Positions 23,501 through 35,321 of a stretch of 64,000 bases of DNA are shown piece by piece. Each line of letters starts with the position of its first letter. The stretch's first letter is position 1. The stretch covers positions 16,138,088 through 16,202,087 of the forward strand of contig NC_084811.1 of assembly GCF_963583255.1 (NCBI RefSeq), written 5' to 3'. Below the pieces are notes generated by a model. That model saw only the letters and a program-made list of their open reading frames with translations. It made no database searches and had not been told where the DNA came from. This DNA is from Pyrus communis (taxonomy: Eukaryota; Streptophyta; Magnoliopsida; Rosales; Rosaceae). The position numbers and the translations under genes are program-made.

Positions 23501-26092
23501 AACAACAGAATGTAGCATCTTAGTGGAAACTGAATTTGAAAGTGAGAGTGGAACCTTACCATATTGTTGTGGCAATGACTCAAGGGCTGCCACAACCTCA
23601 ATTATTTCTTCACTAGAACCCATTGCAAAGAATTCCTCCTCCTTGCCGTGGCCTTGCATTGGCCCAAATCCTTCATTTTTGCGCTCTATGGCCTTAGTGA
23701 TGGTTGTTTCCAGGGCGTCCTCGTTCAATTCTTCAAGGTATACCTGCGCCAAAGAATCGATAACATCAATGGAAAAACAAGAATGGTCATCAACAGGATA
23801 TCTCATAGTTTCAGAAATATTAAAATCAATCACTTCCCCATCGAATTCCATTGTCAAGGTGCTTTTGTATACATCAATCTTCGTTCGGGCCGTCTTCATG
23901 AATGGCCTACCAAGGAGAATCGGCAAAGATGTAGAATGGGCTGAATCCTCCATGTCTAGGACGTAGAAATCAGCCGGAAAAATTAAATGGTTCACCTGCA
24001 CAAGCACATCTTCCAAAACTCCTTTTGGATACGCGTTAGAACGATCGGCCAATTGTATAATTACACCATCTTGTTTTAATTCACCCAAATTCATAGATGC
24101 ATAAATAGAATAAGGCATGACATTTATGGATGCACCTAAATCAAGCATGGCATGTTCAAAACGATTATGTCCAATCACACAAGGAATCGTGAAACTACCG
24201 GGGTCTTTGCACTTGGTAGGCAATTTACGTTGCAAAACAGCGGACACATTCTCGCTTACCTTCACTACCTCTTTGTTTGCCCTTCTTCTCTTTGTATTGC
24301 ATAGGTCCTTGAGGAATTTAGCATACTTTGGAACCTGTTTGATTGCATCGAGAAGCGTTATGTTCACTTGCACCTTCCGGAACGTTTCAAGAATGTCCTC
24401 CTCGCTTTCTTCCTTTTTTTCTTGCATGAACCTGCGAGGAAAAGGTACATTGGGCAGATTAGGATGTGAAGTACATGAATTTGAACTTAAATTACCTGAT
24501 TTGGCCGAGTTAGGGTGATCTGCCTCAGGTTGTGTCGTCTCTTCATCTACTTTCTGGGCAGATTTGGGATTGTTTGGCTCGGTCCCAACTTCTTTTCCAC
24601 CCCTTAGGGTGATGGCCTTGGCGGATTCAAATCCTCCCTTTGGATTGACTATGGTTGAGCTAGGAAGCTTTCCTTGCTCTCTAATCTGTCCAAGGAACTC
24701 AGAAATCTGCCCTATTTGTTTCTTCATATCCGTCATCTCCTTCTCGTTATTTGCTATTCGGTTGTTTTGATTTTGCAACCCCTGCGAAATAGAGGTTAGT
24801 AATTGCATAGCTTGATCACTTTCCAATGACGTACCTGAATGAGATGATGCCGAAGGTTGTTGGGGTTGTTGGGGTGCATACGGCTTGGAATAAAAACCAG
24901 GAGGGTTTGGCCTAAATCCTCCTTGTTGGGCAGCTTGTTGTGGCTCCCTCCATTTGAAGTTTGGATGGTCCCTCCATCCGGCATTGTAAGTGTTCGAGTA
25001 TGGGTTGTTTTGATTTTGTCCTTGGAAACCAATTGCATTGGCAGATTCCCACCCACCATTCTCGATTAGTTGAGGGCACTTGTCGGATGGATGCCCTTGA
25101 ATTGAGCACACGCCACAAACTTGGTGTTCTTGTGCTTTTGGACCAATCACAACCTGAGAAACAAGAGAAGTAAGATTAGCAAGTTGTGATTGAATTTCAG
25201 AAATAACACTCACCTCATTTACACTTTGTTGCCGTGGGGCTTCCCTTTGGCCCACTCCTTCATATTGTTGAGCGTTGAGTGCTCGGTTGGCTATGAGAAT
25301 CTTGGCATCCCTTGGTGTTTTGTCCACCAATGCTCCTCCCGCTGATGCATCAAGCATTTGACGTTCGATAGGAAGGAAGCCCTCATAGAAATATTGAAGG
25401 AGAAGTTCCTCCTTCATTTGATGTTGAGGACATGAAGCTACAAGGCCCTTGAAGCGCTCATAATAAGCCGGGAATGTCTCACCATGATTCTGTTGAATAC
25501 CACTAATTTTTTTCCGTAGGAGAATCACTCTCGAAGTAGGGAAGAATTTCTCCAAGAAAGCACGCTTCATACTCTCCCACGAAGTCACAGTTCCCGGGGC
25601 TAGTTCGTAGAGCCAATCTTTGGCCTTGTCCATAAGTGAAAATGGAAAGGCCTTCATCTTCAATATACTCCCATCCACATTGACGGGGGTCATGCTCGAA
25701 CAAACCACCTCGAACTCCTTCAAGTGTTTGTTGGGGTCTTCCATAGACAAGCCATGGAACTTCGGAATATGGTGTAACAAACTGGATTTGAGTTCAAATT
25801 CCTCAGTCTTCCCCTCTGCAGCCGTGGGGTATTGGATACAAAGAGGCAATGCATTATCCAAACCCGAGGCCGAAAGCTCCTTGATGGTTCTATTATCTGC
25901 TGCCATGGCTTGTTCTTCTTCAAAAATCTGATCCGTGGGCTTTTCTTCTACACCTACTTCGTCTTCTTCAAGCCCAGGTTGTGGTGGAGGTTGTGGTGGC
26001 TCTTGTTGACTCCTCGTTCTCCTCAAAGTGCGTTCAAAATCACCGTCAAAGTCGGAGATGTTCTCTATAATAGGCCGAGAACGACGAGTCAT
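20580..26092 (-). pseudogene. gag-pol polyprotein of E2, complete length, one frameshift and one stop
   Basis: It begins at the ATG at 26092 and would encode about 1837 residues ending VEPSQA. Domains in order: the gag core, a zinc knuckle CGVCSIQGHPSDKC (CX2CX4HX4C) near 25090-25115, retropepsin DLGAS near 24130-24146, RT with the FMDD box near 22743-22754, RNase H, the integrase zinc region near 21560-21690, and the DDE core. Compared with E1, one base is missing near 22230 (in the '[11 protein letters not shown]' region). An Arg codon of 'EVSNRE' has become TGA at 21174-21176, consistent with a C-to-T change. Everything else is open, so the element lost function only recently or was mobilised in trans. 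Confidence 0.93.
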
Positions 26093-26205
26093 ACACAGTA
26101 CCTAAAAAAACAAGGAAACAAACAAACTAAGAATCTGAAATAAGAATGCACGAAAAACAAAAAAAATATATAAAAATAAAGACAAAGGATTAGCAAAGTT
26201 GCTAA

Positions 26206-26223
26206 TCCCCGGCAACGGCGCCA
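26206..26223 (-). other. Primer-binding site of E2, tRNA-Asp type
   Basis: The plus strand reads TCCCCGGCAACGGCGCCA, identical to the 3' end of plant tRNA-Asp. The minus-strand transcript therefore carries its complement. It lies five bases from the 5' LTR. Confidence 0.93.
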
Positions 26224-26228
26224 AAATT

Positions 26229-28563
26229 TGATGCGAGATTTACTTGACACTCAAATTAAACCCTCATTTGACAATTGTAGTAGAATGGATAAGTGAGGGA
26301 TCGTTCTAGACCGGGGATTAGGAGGGCTTGCTAAAACCTTCTAAATTGACTTAAAAACATAAAAACTAAATTAAAATACTCTTAACAAGACTACTATGAC
26401 TCAGAAAGGCTTTGAAAAACTCAAATTATCTAAAACAATCAAATTGACTCAAATAGAAGCTAGAACTTGATTTAGACGAATTTGCAATTGTTTATGACTC
26501 CAAAAGCTTAAAGATACAAAAATAAAACAAATACGAATGATTAAGACTTAACAAAATAGGGGGGGAATTGTGGTTGGACGATATTAAATTAAAAAGACAG
26601 AATATAATTAAAGGCAAAATGTAAATATGAATGTGATAAAAATATGGATGATGGAATAGCCAAGGGGTTCTTCTCCACACATGTTACACTTGCAAAACAA
26701 AATTGATTCTCAGTTGGTCTTTCGATAAGTTATGAAACTCAATGCTCCAAGTTAATTAGGTCCGCTTAAATTAACTTTCAGATTTCCCTAGATTCGTTGG
26801 ATTGAATGGAATACGCATTACAACCAAATTATTCTTAATCAAAGTCCCTAACTATGGAATACGCATGATAGAGACATTCAACAAAGATCATTAAGTTCAA
26901 CGGAAATCATAAGCATTGACGAGGCATTCATTACTATGGAATACGCATGAAACTTATGCCAAGAATTCGTTTAACGCGATTGTTTATAAGCAACCTCCAC
27001 TACTTGTGAATATAAGTTCATAACGATTAGGTGAAACTCACTTATATTCTAGCGTCATATTCATGCATGAAAATTAAGCTTGCAATCTCAATGAACATAC
27101 ATAAATAAGTTATCAATCAAACAGTTAAACGAATTGAATCCACAACTTATGAAATTCCAACCAAAAGTAATCAATTCATATTGCAAATATAAACATAGTT
27201 TCGAATCACCCCCTAGCTAAAGAGGGTTTAGTTCCTCATAACTTTGAAATCAAAGAAACACCTAAACATTCCAACAACTCAAACGTGAATTGTACGAACG
27301 TTTAGGCACTCTTCTCTTCCATTCTCATACGTACAAAACAAAGAGAATTGAATTTAAACTTTGAAAACAAAGAAACACCTAAACATTCCAACAACTCAAA
27401 CTTGAATTGTATGAACGTTTAGGCACTCTTTTCTTCCTCGTTGTTGTAGCACAAGGTCTAAGGTGAGCTTTGGGGATTATGTGAAGTGTTTTGGAGGGAT
27501 GGGAAGTGGTTGGATAGTGGCTGCAATGAAGGAGAAAAACTGCACAGAAAATGGAAGGGGAATTGCGGCAATGGATGTGTATTTGTGTTGTGTGAAGTGT
27601 TGTGAATGGAAATATGAGATATGAATTGAATGGGGAGTGAATGAATGCAAGGGTATTTATAGGAGTAGTGGAGGGAACATATGGTTGTTTGTTTAAGATG
27701 CAAGTGGCTAATTAATGATGGAAAAGTATGTGATTGAATTAAAGGATGCAAAGTGAATGAATCATGAATCATTGTGGATGAAAGGTGGAAGTGCATGTGT
27801 TGATGACTAGGTTAGTGGGTGGAAATCTGAAAATGGCATATAGGAATGGGAGCTCACGGTTTGAATGTGTAAAGTGTGTGTGAATGCATGTGAAGATGCA
27901 ATAAATAATGCATGTAGGGTTAGGAAATAATGAAGAAATGCATGTGAGATGTTTGGAAAGGAAATGGGAACCCACGGCAATGAAGTTGTTTTGTGTTGTG
28001 AATTATGATGAATGCATGTGAGTTAAAGAGGGAGAATGTGGTGAAATGATGAAGTAGGAAGGTGGAAATGCATGTGAGATGTTTGGAAAGGAATAAAGAA
28101 TGAATGGTGGAAATGTGAGTGAATGATGTGCATGTGTGAGAATGCATGTGGAATTAAGAGGAGTATGGAAGTGAAATAAATGAATGATATGTTAAGTGAT
28201 AAGTGAATGGTTTGATAAGTGATAAATGAATTAGTTTAAAGGGCTAGGGTTTAAGTACATAGAATGGGCCTAAAATAGGTTGGTTTGTATGGCATAATGT
28301 GTTTGATTGGGCTAGAGCCATTGTTTTGTGTCTTCAAGTGCATACAAGGCCTTCAAATTCGTCCATCCTCTTGGCTCCATGGATAAGCTATCCAATCCAT
28401 GCCCAAAAATGCTCCAAATGGCCTCAAAATGCACTTTCTTGCTCCCTAGGCCCTTAGAACCTGAAAACACACAAAAGAAGCATAAAGGACTAAAATAACG
28501 AGAGAAACATAACGTAAATGCACGAGAACAAGCCATTTAAGTCGCATGAATATGCTCCTATCA
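26229..28563 (-). repeat. 5' LTR of E2
   Basis: It has the same length as the 3' LTR and is nearly identical to it. It ends CTCCTATCA at 28563, followed by TGTTT, the right target duplication. No gene lies in this stretch. Confidence 0.95.
27654..27661 (-). promoter_or_regulatory. Probable TATA box of the E2 5' LTR
   Basis: TATAAATA on the minus strand, about 900 bases from the outer (5') end of this LTR. It is conserved in the other LTRs of this family (near 1405 and 15359). Confidence 0.55.
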
Positions 28564-28568
28564 TGTTT

Positions 28569-31429
28569 TTGGGCGAGCAAGACACATTGCCCGTCATTAT
28601 AGCTTCATCACTCACGGCACAAGAGGAGGAGAAGTTGGTGAGGGTTCTCAAAGAGCACAAGACGGCCATAGGGTGGACTTTGGCCGACATCAAGGGTATA
28701 AGTCCTACCACGTGCATGCATCGAATTCTCATGGAAGAAGGCGCCAAACCATCAAGGGAAGCCCAACGTCGACTCAACCCACCAATGATGGAAGTAGTGA
28801 AGAAGGAAATCATCAAATTGCTTGATTGTGGCGTCATCTATCCCATCTCGGATAGTTGTTGGGTTTCACCGGTCCAAGTGGTTCCCAAGAAGTCCGGAGT
28901 CACGGTGGTGAAAAATGAAGAAGATGAACTTGTGCCTACACGCATTCAAACCGGTTGGAGGGTGTGCATTGACTATAGGAAGCTAAATGCGGCAACAAGG
29001 AAAGATCACTTCCCTTTGCCATTCATCGATCAAATGCTTGAAAGGTTAGCCGGTCATTCTTTTTATTGCTTTCTTGATGGTTATTCGGGATATAATCAAA
29101 TTGTCATAGCGCCGGATGATCAAGAAAAGACCACCTTTACTTGTCCATTTGGTACTTTTGCATATCGTCGTATGCCATTTGGTTTGTGCAATGCACCGGC
29201 CACTTTCCAACGATGCATGGTAAGTATCTTCTCTGATTATGTTGAAAAGATAATTGAAGTATTTATGGACGATTTTAGTGTGTTTGGAGACTCATTTGAT
29301 GCTTGTTTGCATAATCTCACTTTAATCTTGAAAAGATGCATGGAAACTAACCTTGTTTTGAATTGGGAAAAATGTCATTTTATGGTTAAACAAGGTATAG
29401 TTTTGGGTCATATCATCTCTGAAAAAGGAATTGAAGTTGATAAGTCTAAAATAGATCTTGTACGTCACTTACCCTCTCCTACTTCGGTTAGAGAGGTTCG
29501 TTCTTTTCTTGGCCATGCAGGATTCTATCGTAGGTTTATCAAGGATTTCTCGAAGGTTGCACAACCTCTTTGCCGTCTCCTACAAAAAGACGTGACGTTT
29601 GAATTCACCAAGGAGTGCACGGCATCATTCAACCTACTTAAGGAGTTGTTGACCACGGCACCCATCATTGTTCCACCGGATTGGAGCCTACCTTTCGAGC
29701 TTATGTGCGATGCTTCCGATTATGCATTAGGAGCTGTTTTGGGGCAAAGGAAGGAAAAGAGGCCGCATGTTATCTATTATGCCTCTCGGACTTTAAATGA
29801 TGCACAATTGAATTATTCTACCACTGAAAAAGAACTTCTTGCTGTTGTGTTTGCTTTAGATAAATTCCGTTCTTATTTGCTTGGTACTAAAGTTATTATT
29901 TATACTGACCATGCAGCATTGAAGTATTTGTTCACCAAGAAGGAGGCCAAACCACGACTCATTCGTTGGATGCTTCTTCTCCAAGAGTTCGATATCGAAA
30001 TCCGAGACAAGAAGGGAAGTGAAAACGTGGTGGCTGACCACTTGAGCCGTATGGTGCATGAGGAAGATGCCGTGCCTATCATAGAGACATTCCCAGATGA
30101 GCAACTGATGTCCGTCAAGGTAAGTGAACCGTGGTATGCTGATTTGGTGAATTATTTGGTGTCTAAACATGTTCCTAGTGAATTACTTAAACACCAATGT
30201 GATAAATTAAAGAAAGAGGCACGATTTTATGTGTGGGATGACCCGTATTTATGGAAATATTGCCCTGACCAAGTTATACGTAGGTGTGTGCACGATTCTG
30301 AGTTTAATGCTATTCTAACCTTTTGTCACACTTATGCTTGTGGGGGACACTTTGGCACTCAAAGAACATCACTTAAGGTGTTAGAATGTGGTTTCTATTG
30401 GCCTACCATCTTTAGGGATGCTAGAACATTTTGCATGTCTTGTGATAGATGCCAAAGAACGGGCAATATTGGTCCTAAACAACAAATGCTGCAAACCCCC
30501 ATTTTTAGTGTTGAAATCTTTGATGTTTGGGGTATTGATTTTATGGGTCCCTTTCCTTTGTCACATGGGTTTCTTTATATATTGCTTGCTGTGGACTATG
30601 TGTCGAAATGGGTGGAAGCAAAAGCCACCCAAACTAATGATTCTCAAGTGGTTGCAGATTTTGTGAAAACTAACATTTTTGCAAGGTTTGGAATGCCACG
30701 AGTTCTAATCAGTGATGGAGGTTCCCATTTTTGTAGTCGAACCATCGAGGCGTTGCTCAAGAAATACAATGTCACGCATAAGGTGGCCACACCTTATCAT
30801 CCTCAAACGAGTGGGCAAGCCGAGGTTTCGAATAGGGAAATCAAGCAAATTCTTGAGAAGACCGTGGGGCCTACAAGGAAGGATTGGAGTTTGCGCTTAA
30901 ACGATGCATTGTGGGCGTATCGCACTGCCTACAAAACTCCCATTGGGATGTCACCTTTTCGGCTCATCTATGGGAAGCCATGCCATCTTCCCGTCGAACT
31001 AGAGCATCGTGCACATTGGGCCGTCAAAACGTTCAATATGGACCTTGATGCCGCAGGTTTACATAGGAAGCTTCAATTGTGTGAGCTTGATGAAATCCGA
31101 AATGAAGCATATGAGAATGCTCGGATTTACAAGGAGAAAACGAAGGCATTCCATGACAAGATGATTCGTGCCAAGACGTTCTCTATTGGGCAGAAGTGTT
31201 GTTGTTCAATTCTCGCCTTCGGTTGTTTCCGGGTAAGTTGCGTTCCAAATGGGTTGGTCCTTTTATTGTCACTAATGTTTTCCCTCATGGTGCAGTGCAA
31301 ATCAAAAGTTCAAGGACGCAGCAAGAATTCAAAGTGAATGGGCATCGATTGAAGCCCTATTACGAGACGTTTGAGGAGCATGTCGTGGAGGAGGTACCCC
31401 TCCATGCCGTGGAACCTAGTCAAGCTTAA
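28569..31429 (+). pseudogene. gag-pol of E1, C-terminal half (RT, RNase H, integrase), one frameshift
   Basis: It continues the frame of 11262-13934 once E2 and one TGTTT are removed. RT shows CFLDGYSGY near 29075 and the FMDD box at about 29262-29273. RNase H follows ([13 protein letters not shown] near 29715, TDHAALKYL near 29905). The integrase has a zinc region near 30325-30450, then a WGIDFMG aspartate near 30535, SDGGSHF near 30710 and the glutamate of QAEVSNRE near 30820. One base is missing near 31193-31196 (after 'IGQK'), shifting the last 78 codons; the final stop is TAA 31427-31429. An apparent ATG at 28518 lies in the LTR of E2 and is not the true start. This is the best preserved pol in the window. 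Confidence 0.93.
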
Positions 31430-33352
31430 ACGGAGGTACCGTCCGGCTGGAAGACGTTAAAGCAAGTGCTTCTTGGGAGGCAACCCATGTGTTGAAACAC
31501 GAGAAGAACGAACTTTCACTCCAAACCCAGATTTGCGTCCCTAACCTATCTCTTTATTGCTATTACTTTGCCATTTGTGTTATGTTTGCTAGTTGTGTTA
31601 GTTGATTGTTTTTGTGTTAATCTAAGTTTGAAACATTGAGGACAATGTTTGGTTTAAGTGTGGGGGGGTAAACAAGCTGTTTTTGCATGAAATTCGTGGG
31701 ATTTTATCACCTATCACTTCACATGTTGTTTCTCACTGTTTTAAAGTGTTTTTAGTGTGTTTTGATGTGTTTTAGTGTCATATAACAGAAAACCTTAGAA
31801 AAATTCGAAAAAGTTTGAAAAATACCAAAAAGAGTCGTTTTTGAGTCATTTTTGTGTTTTAGGGTACCTTCCAACACAATGATGAGGATTTGGTTTTAAA
31901 TTACATGACTATTATAGAATGTTGTAAACATGGCTGGAAGTTGATTTATGCTTTGGTTTATGCTTGGTTATGGTTATAGCTTATGAATTCACATGTAATT
32001 ACAAAGAGAATATCTGTTTTTGTAACATGCTTGAACGAAGGAACTTAAACTAAAGCTACATCCTTGTGAGACTTGAGCCTATAACGTTCTTTGGAGAGTA
32101 TAAATCTGTGATTTCTTGTTTTCTAAAGTCGTTGCATGATCTCATCATTCTTTGCTTGGTTGCTACTTGGAATGCATTTCATTATAGTTCCAAATACTAG
32201 AACTCATGCCCAATTCATTCAAAGCATGATATTGATTGCATAACATACAATAAGATGAAGTTGTTAGTCAAGCCAAAGCCAAAAAGCCTATCCCTTTTCA
32301 CATGTATTGTAGGATTACCCCTTTTGAGCATTTTCAAGCTTATTTTCTTTGTTAACCACATTATCCTCACCTAGCTTAGATTAGAACTTTCCATACCCTT
32401 GTTCTTAAAGGATAGTGAAGCATGACTTAGAATGAACTCCTTTTGATCAATATATTGCAGAAAATAAGTGTGGGGGAAGATAATAGGGCACGGCCAAAGA
32501 ATGAAATAAAGAAAAAAAAAAAAAAAAAAAAAAAGAGTTGAAAAATAAAAAGAAATTAGAAAAGTGTTGAAAAGAAAAAAAAAAGAGTTGAAAAATAAGT
32601 GAGAATGATCTCACAAGTATTGGTTATTGAAGGAAGGGTCCAAAAGAGTGAATTTGACCCTAATTGTGCATGAATCTTCCCTTGTGTTTAAAAGTTGATT
32701 TCTGCCATTAAAAGTGAGTTTAAGTGTCAATTTCATTACTTTGCTTCCTATTGCTTTAAGAACCTTTGTTTGTCCTTTGCTTTTCCTTGTTAGCCATTAC
32801 CCTTAGCCCCGTTACAACCCTCAACTTCTATCTTGATGTTATGTATTCAATATGTGGAGTTTGAATTTGGTATGAGCATATGGAATCACTGGTTCTCGTT
32901 CTAAGTAGTAGCATTCCATTCATGAGATCATATTCATGTCATTGTCGTAAATCCAGAAAATGCTTTCTTTAATATAACATATGTGAGTGTTAGAATTCAT
33001 ATTTACATCAATCTCCTCACATATACCTAGTGTAGGATGTGGAGTTAGAAAATCTGCGTGAAAATTGAGTGCATTCTAGTAAGGAATTGAGGGAATTCTC
33101 TAAGGCATGTTACTACATTCAAAATGATGTTTTAATTGATTAAATGTGAACTAGTGAATGGTAACTATGATTAAGTGTTTGTTGAAGTGTAAAGAAAGCT
33201 AAATGTTGTGGGAATGATGTTCTATATTGTGTCATGTTCGTTTGAAATCCCTGAGATACATGTTGGAAGGTTTAGATTGTGTTTTGTTTTGTTTTTGGTT
33301 TCTTTTGTTTTGTTTTGCTCGAGGACTAGCAAAAGCTAAGTGTGGGGGAATT
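31430..33352 (+). other. Post-pol region of E1, no ORF
   Basis: The conserved motif lies at about 31439-31489. Polypurine tracts lie at about 31655-31671, 32461-32483 and 33338-33352, the last against the 3' LTR. An A-rich run lies near 32511-32580. No env-like frame is seen in 1.9 kb. Confidence 0.82.
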
Positions 33353-35316
33353 TGATAGGAGCATATTTAGGCGACTTACTTAGCTTGTTTTCATGCATTT
33401 ATATTGTTAATTCATAGTTGTTTTAGTAGTTTAAGCCATTTTCGTGTGTTTTTAGGTTCATATGGCTAAGGAAGCAAAAAGATGCATTTTGGAGCATTTT
33501 GGAGCAAAATTGGACTTGGAATGGATAGCTTATGTTTGAAGCAAAAGGAATGGACCAAATTGAAGGATTCCTAATCCATTGCAGCCACATGCACCCATAA
33601 TCATTCACACCTTGCAGCCACATGCATTCACTCTTCATAAATCAGCCACATGCACATTCAATCATTCACACCACAACCTTGCACATGCTTTCCCATTTCA
33701 TTATTCATTCACTTTGCACCACCAATTCAGCCACATGCACTTATTCCTTCATTATTTCACCCACATGCTCTCCCATTTCAGATTGCATTCACCCTTTAAT
33801 CCATTGCAGCCACATGCACTCCCATTTTCTCCCAAAACATTGCACATGCATTTTCAGCTTTCCACCAAGTTCCTAGCTGTCATATTCCCTCTTCTTCACC
33901 TATAAATAAGCATCCATTGCAGCCACAATTCACACACACTTCCATATTCAGAAAATCATCTCTCATACACATTCATTCACGCCAGAAATTCATTCCCTCT
34001 CTCTAACACTGCCATACTTCACCATTCTTCATATTTTCTGCCCAAAAACACTCCTTGCCTTCCCCTACATCCATCCCTACCCTAAACACATCATTCTACA
34101 TCATCCATAACCCCCAAAACTCACCAAAACCCCTTGTGTTGCAGCAACTAGAGGAGAAGAGGCCTAAACGTTCATACAATTCAAGATTGAGTTGTTGGGA
34201 TTTTTAGGTGTTCTTCGTTCTTGTTTTCAATGTTTACTTTGTTATTACTCTCTAAGTTTGTTGTAATCATGAGTGGCTAAACCCCTAATTAGTTAGGGGA
34301 AAGTTTGAAGCCATGGACATATGTTGGTTATGATTTGATTTACTCCAGTTATGAATTCATGAACTTTAGATGTGTTTTACTTTTCTGTTTTGATTAAGAA
34401 CTTGTTTATGTATGTGGGTTGAGGGTCGACACTTAATTTACATGCCTAAACTTGATGCTAGGATATAAGGGAATTTCACCTAATCGTTATGAACTTATAT
34501 TCATGAGTAGTAAAAATCGCTAGTCACGATTGTGTTTAGTAACCCTAGGCTGAATTAACATGCGTATTCCATAGTTATGAATGCCTAGTCGATGTTTATG
34601 ATTTCCGTTGAACTTAATGATCCTTGTTGAATGTCTCTATCATGCGTATTCCATAGTTAGGGACTTTGATTAGGAATAATTTGGTTGTAATGCGTATTCC
34701 ATTCAATCCAATGAATCTAGGGAAATCTGAAAGTTAATTTAAGCGGACCTAATTAACTTGGAGCATTGTCATTCATCGTTTGTTGAAGTCATAACTGGGA
34801 ATCAAATTATATGCATATGTTCATGTGTGGATAAGGAACCCTCTAACTAGTTTCTCATCATTCTATTTCATCAATTTCGTTTTTACAATCTGCCCTTAAT
34901 TAGAATCTGTGCATTTAATTTAATTTTGTCAAAACCTTAATCCCCCTTTACTTTAGTGTCCAACTTAGTTAGAAAGTGTCTTAGTTTGTGTTTATAAGTG
35001 TTTTGATTCAATTTGTTACACAAATTCGTCCAAATTCACCAAAGTGTTCAAAACTGCCCAGAAAGTGTTTTTAAGGCAGTTTTGAGTGTTTTGGGTGATG
35101 TTTGAGTCTTTTAGTTTGTTTGAGTATTTTAAATTTTAGGTTTGCATTCATTAAGTCTAGTTTAGTGTTCTAAATATTGTTTTTACGTTTTTGAGTCAAT
35201 TTCACATTGGTTAGCATCCCTAGTTAATCCCCGGTCTAGAACGATCCCTATTTGCTCATATACTACAATTGTCATCCATAGGGTTTAATTTGTGTGTCAA
35301 GTTAATTTTCATATCA
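33353..35316 (+). repeat. 3' LTR of E1
   Basis: 1964 bp, nearly identical to 9174-11137. It is followed by CCCCC, the right target duplication. A TATAAATA word lies at 33901-33908. Confidence 0.95.
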
Positions 35317-35321
35317 CCCCC

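Larger units (their letters stand above)
13935..28563 (-). mobile_element. Complete Athila-type Ty3/gypsy retrotransposon E2, minus strand, inserted in E1
   Basis: The two LTRs are both 2335 bp (13935-16269 and 26229-28563) and differ at about four places. The target duplication TGTTT is exact (13930-13934 and 28564-28568). Reading on the minus strand: 5' LTR, tRNA-Asp primer site, gag-pol (26092 to 20580), then an unusually long post-pol region of 4.3 kb with a foreign block, the polypurine tract and the 3' LTR. The element is 14.6 kb against about 11.5 kb for E1; most of the excess is the extra block and duplicated post-pol sequence. It must be younger than E1 because it lies inside it. Confidence 0.95.
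9174..35316 (+). mobile_element. Complete Athila-type Ty3/gypsy retrotransposon E1, carrying E2 inside
   Basis: Two 1964-bp LTRs (9174-11137 and 33353-35316) flank a leader with a tRNA-Asp primer site, one long gag-pol frame and a 1.9 kb post-pol region. The target duplication CCCCC is at 9169-9173 and 35317-35321. Removing E2 (14,629 bp) and one copy of its TGTTT duplication leaves an element of about 11.5 kb. The two LTRs differ at only about four places I could see (for example near 9370, 9448, 10056 and 10197), so insertion was recent. Coding capacity is nearly complete, with one base missing near 31195. It is inserted in the 3' LTR of E0. Confidence 0.95.

Noticed and set aside
26206..26223. 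tRNA-Asp-like sequence at the primer sites
   Set aside because: Only the 18-base tRNA 3' end is present; there is no cloverleaf, so it is a primer-binding site and not a tRNA gene.
28518..28568. ATG at 28518 as the start of a 939-residue pol gene
   Set aside because: The ATG is in the LTR of E2. The true frame comes from 11262 in E1 across the E2 insertion.
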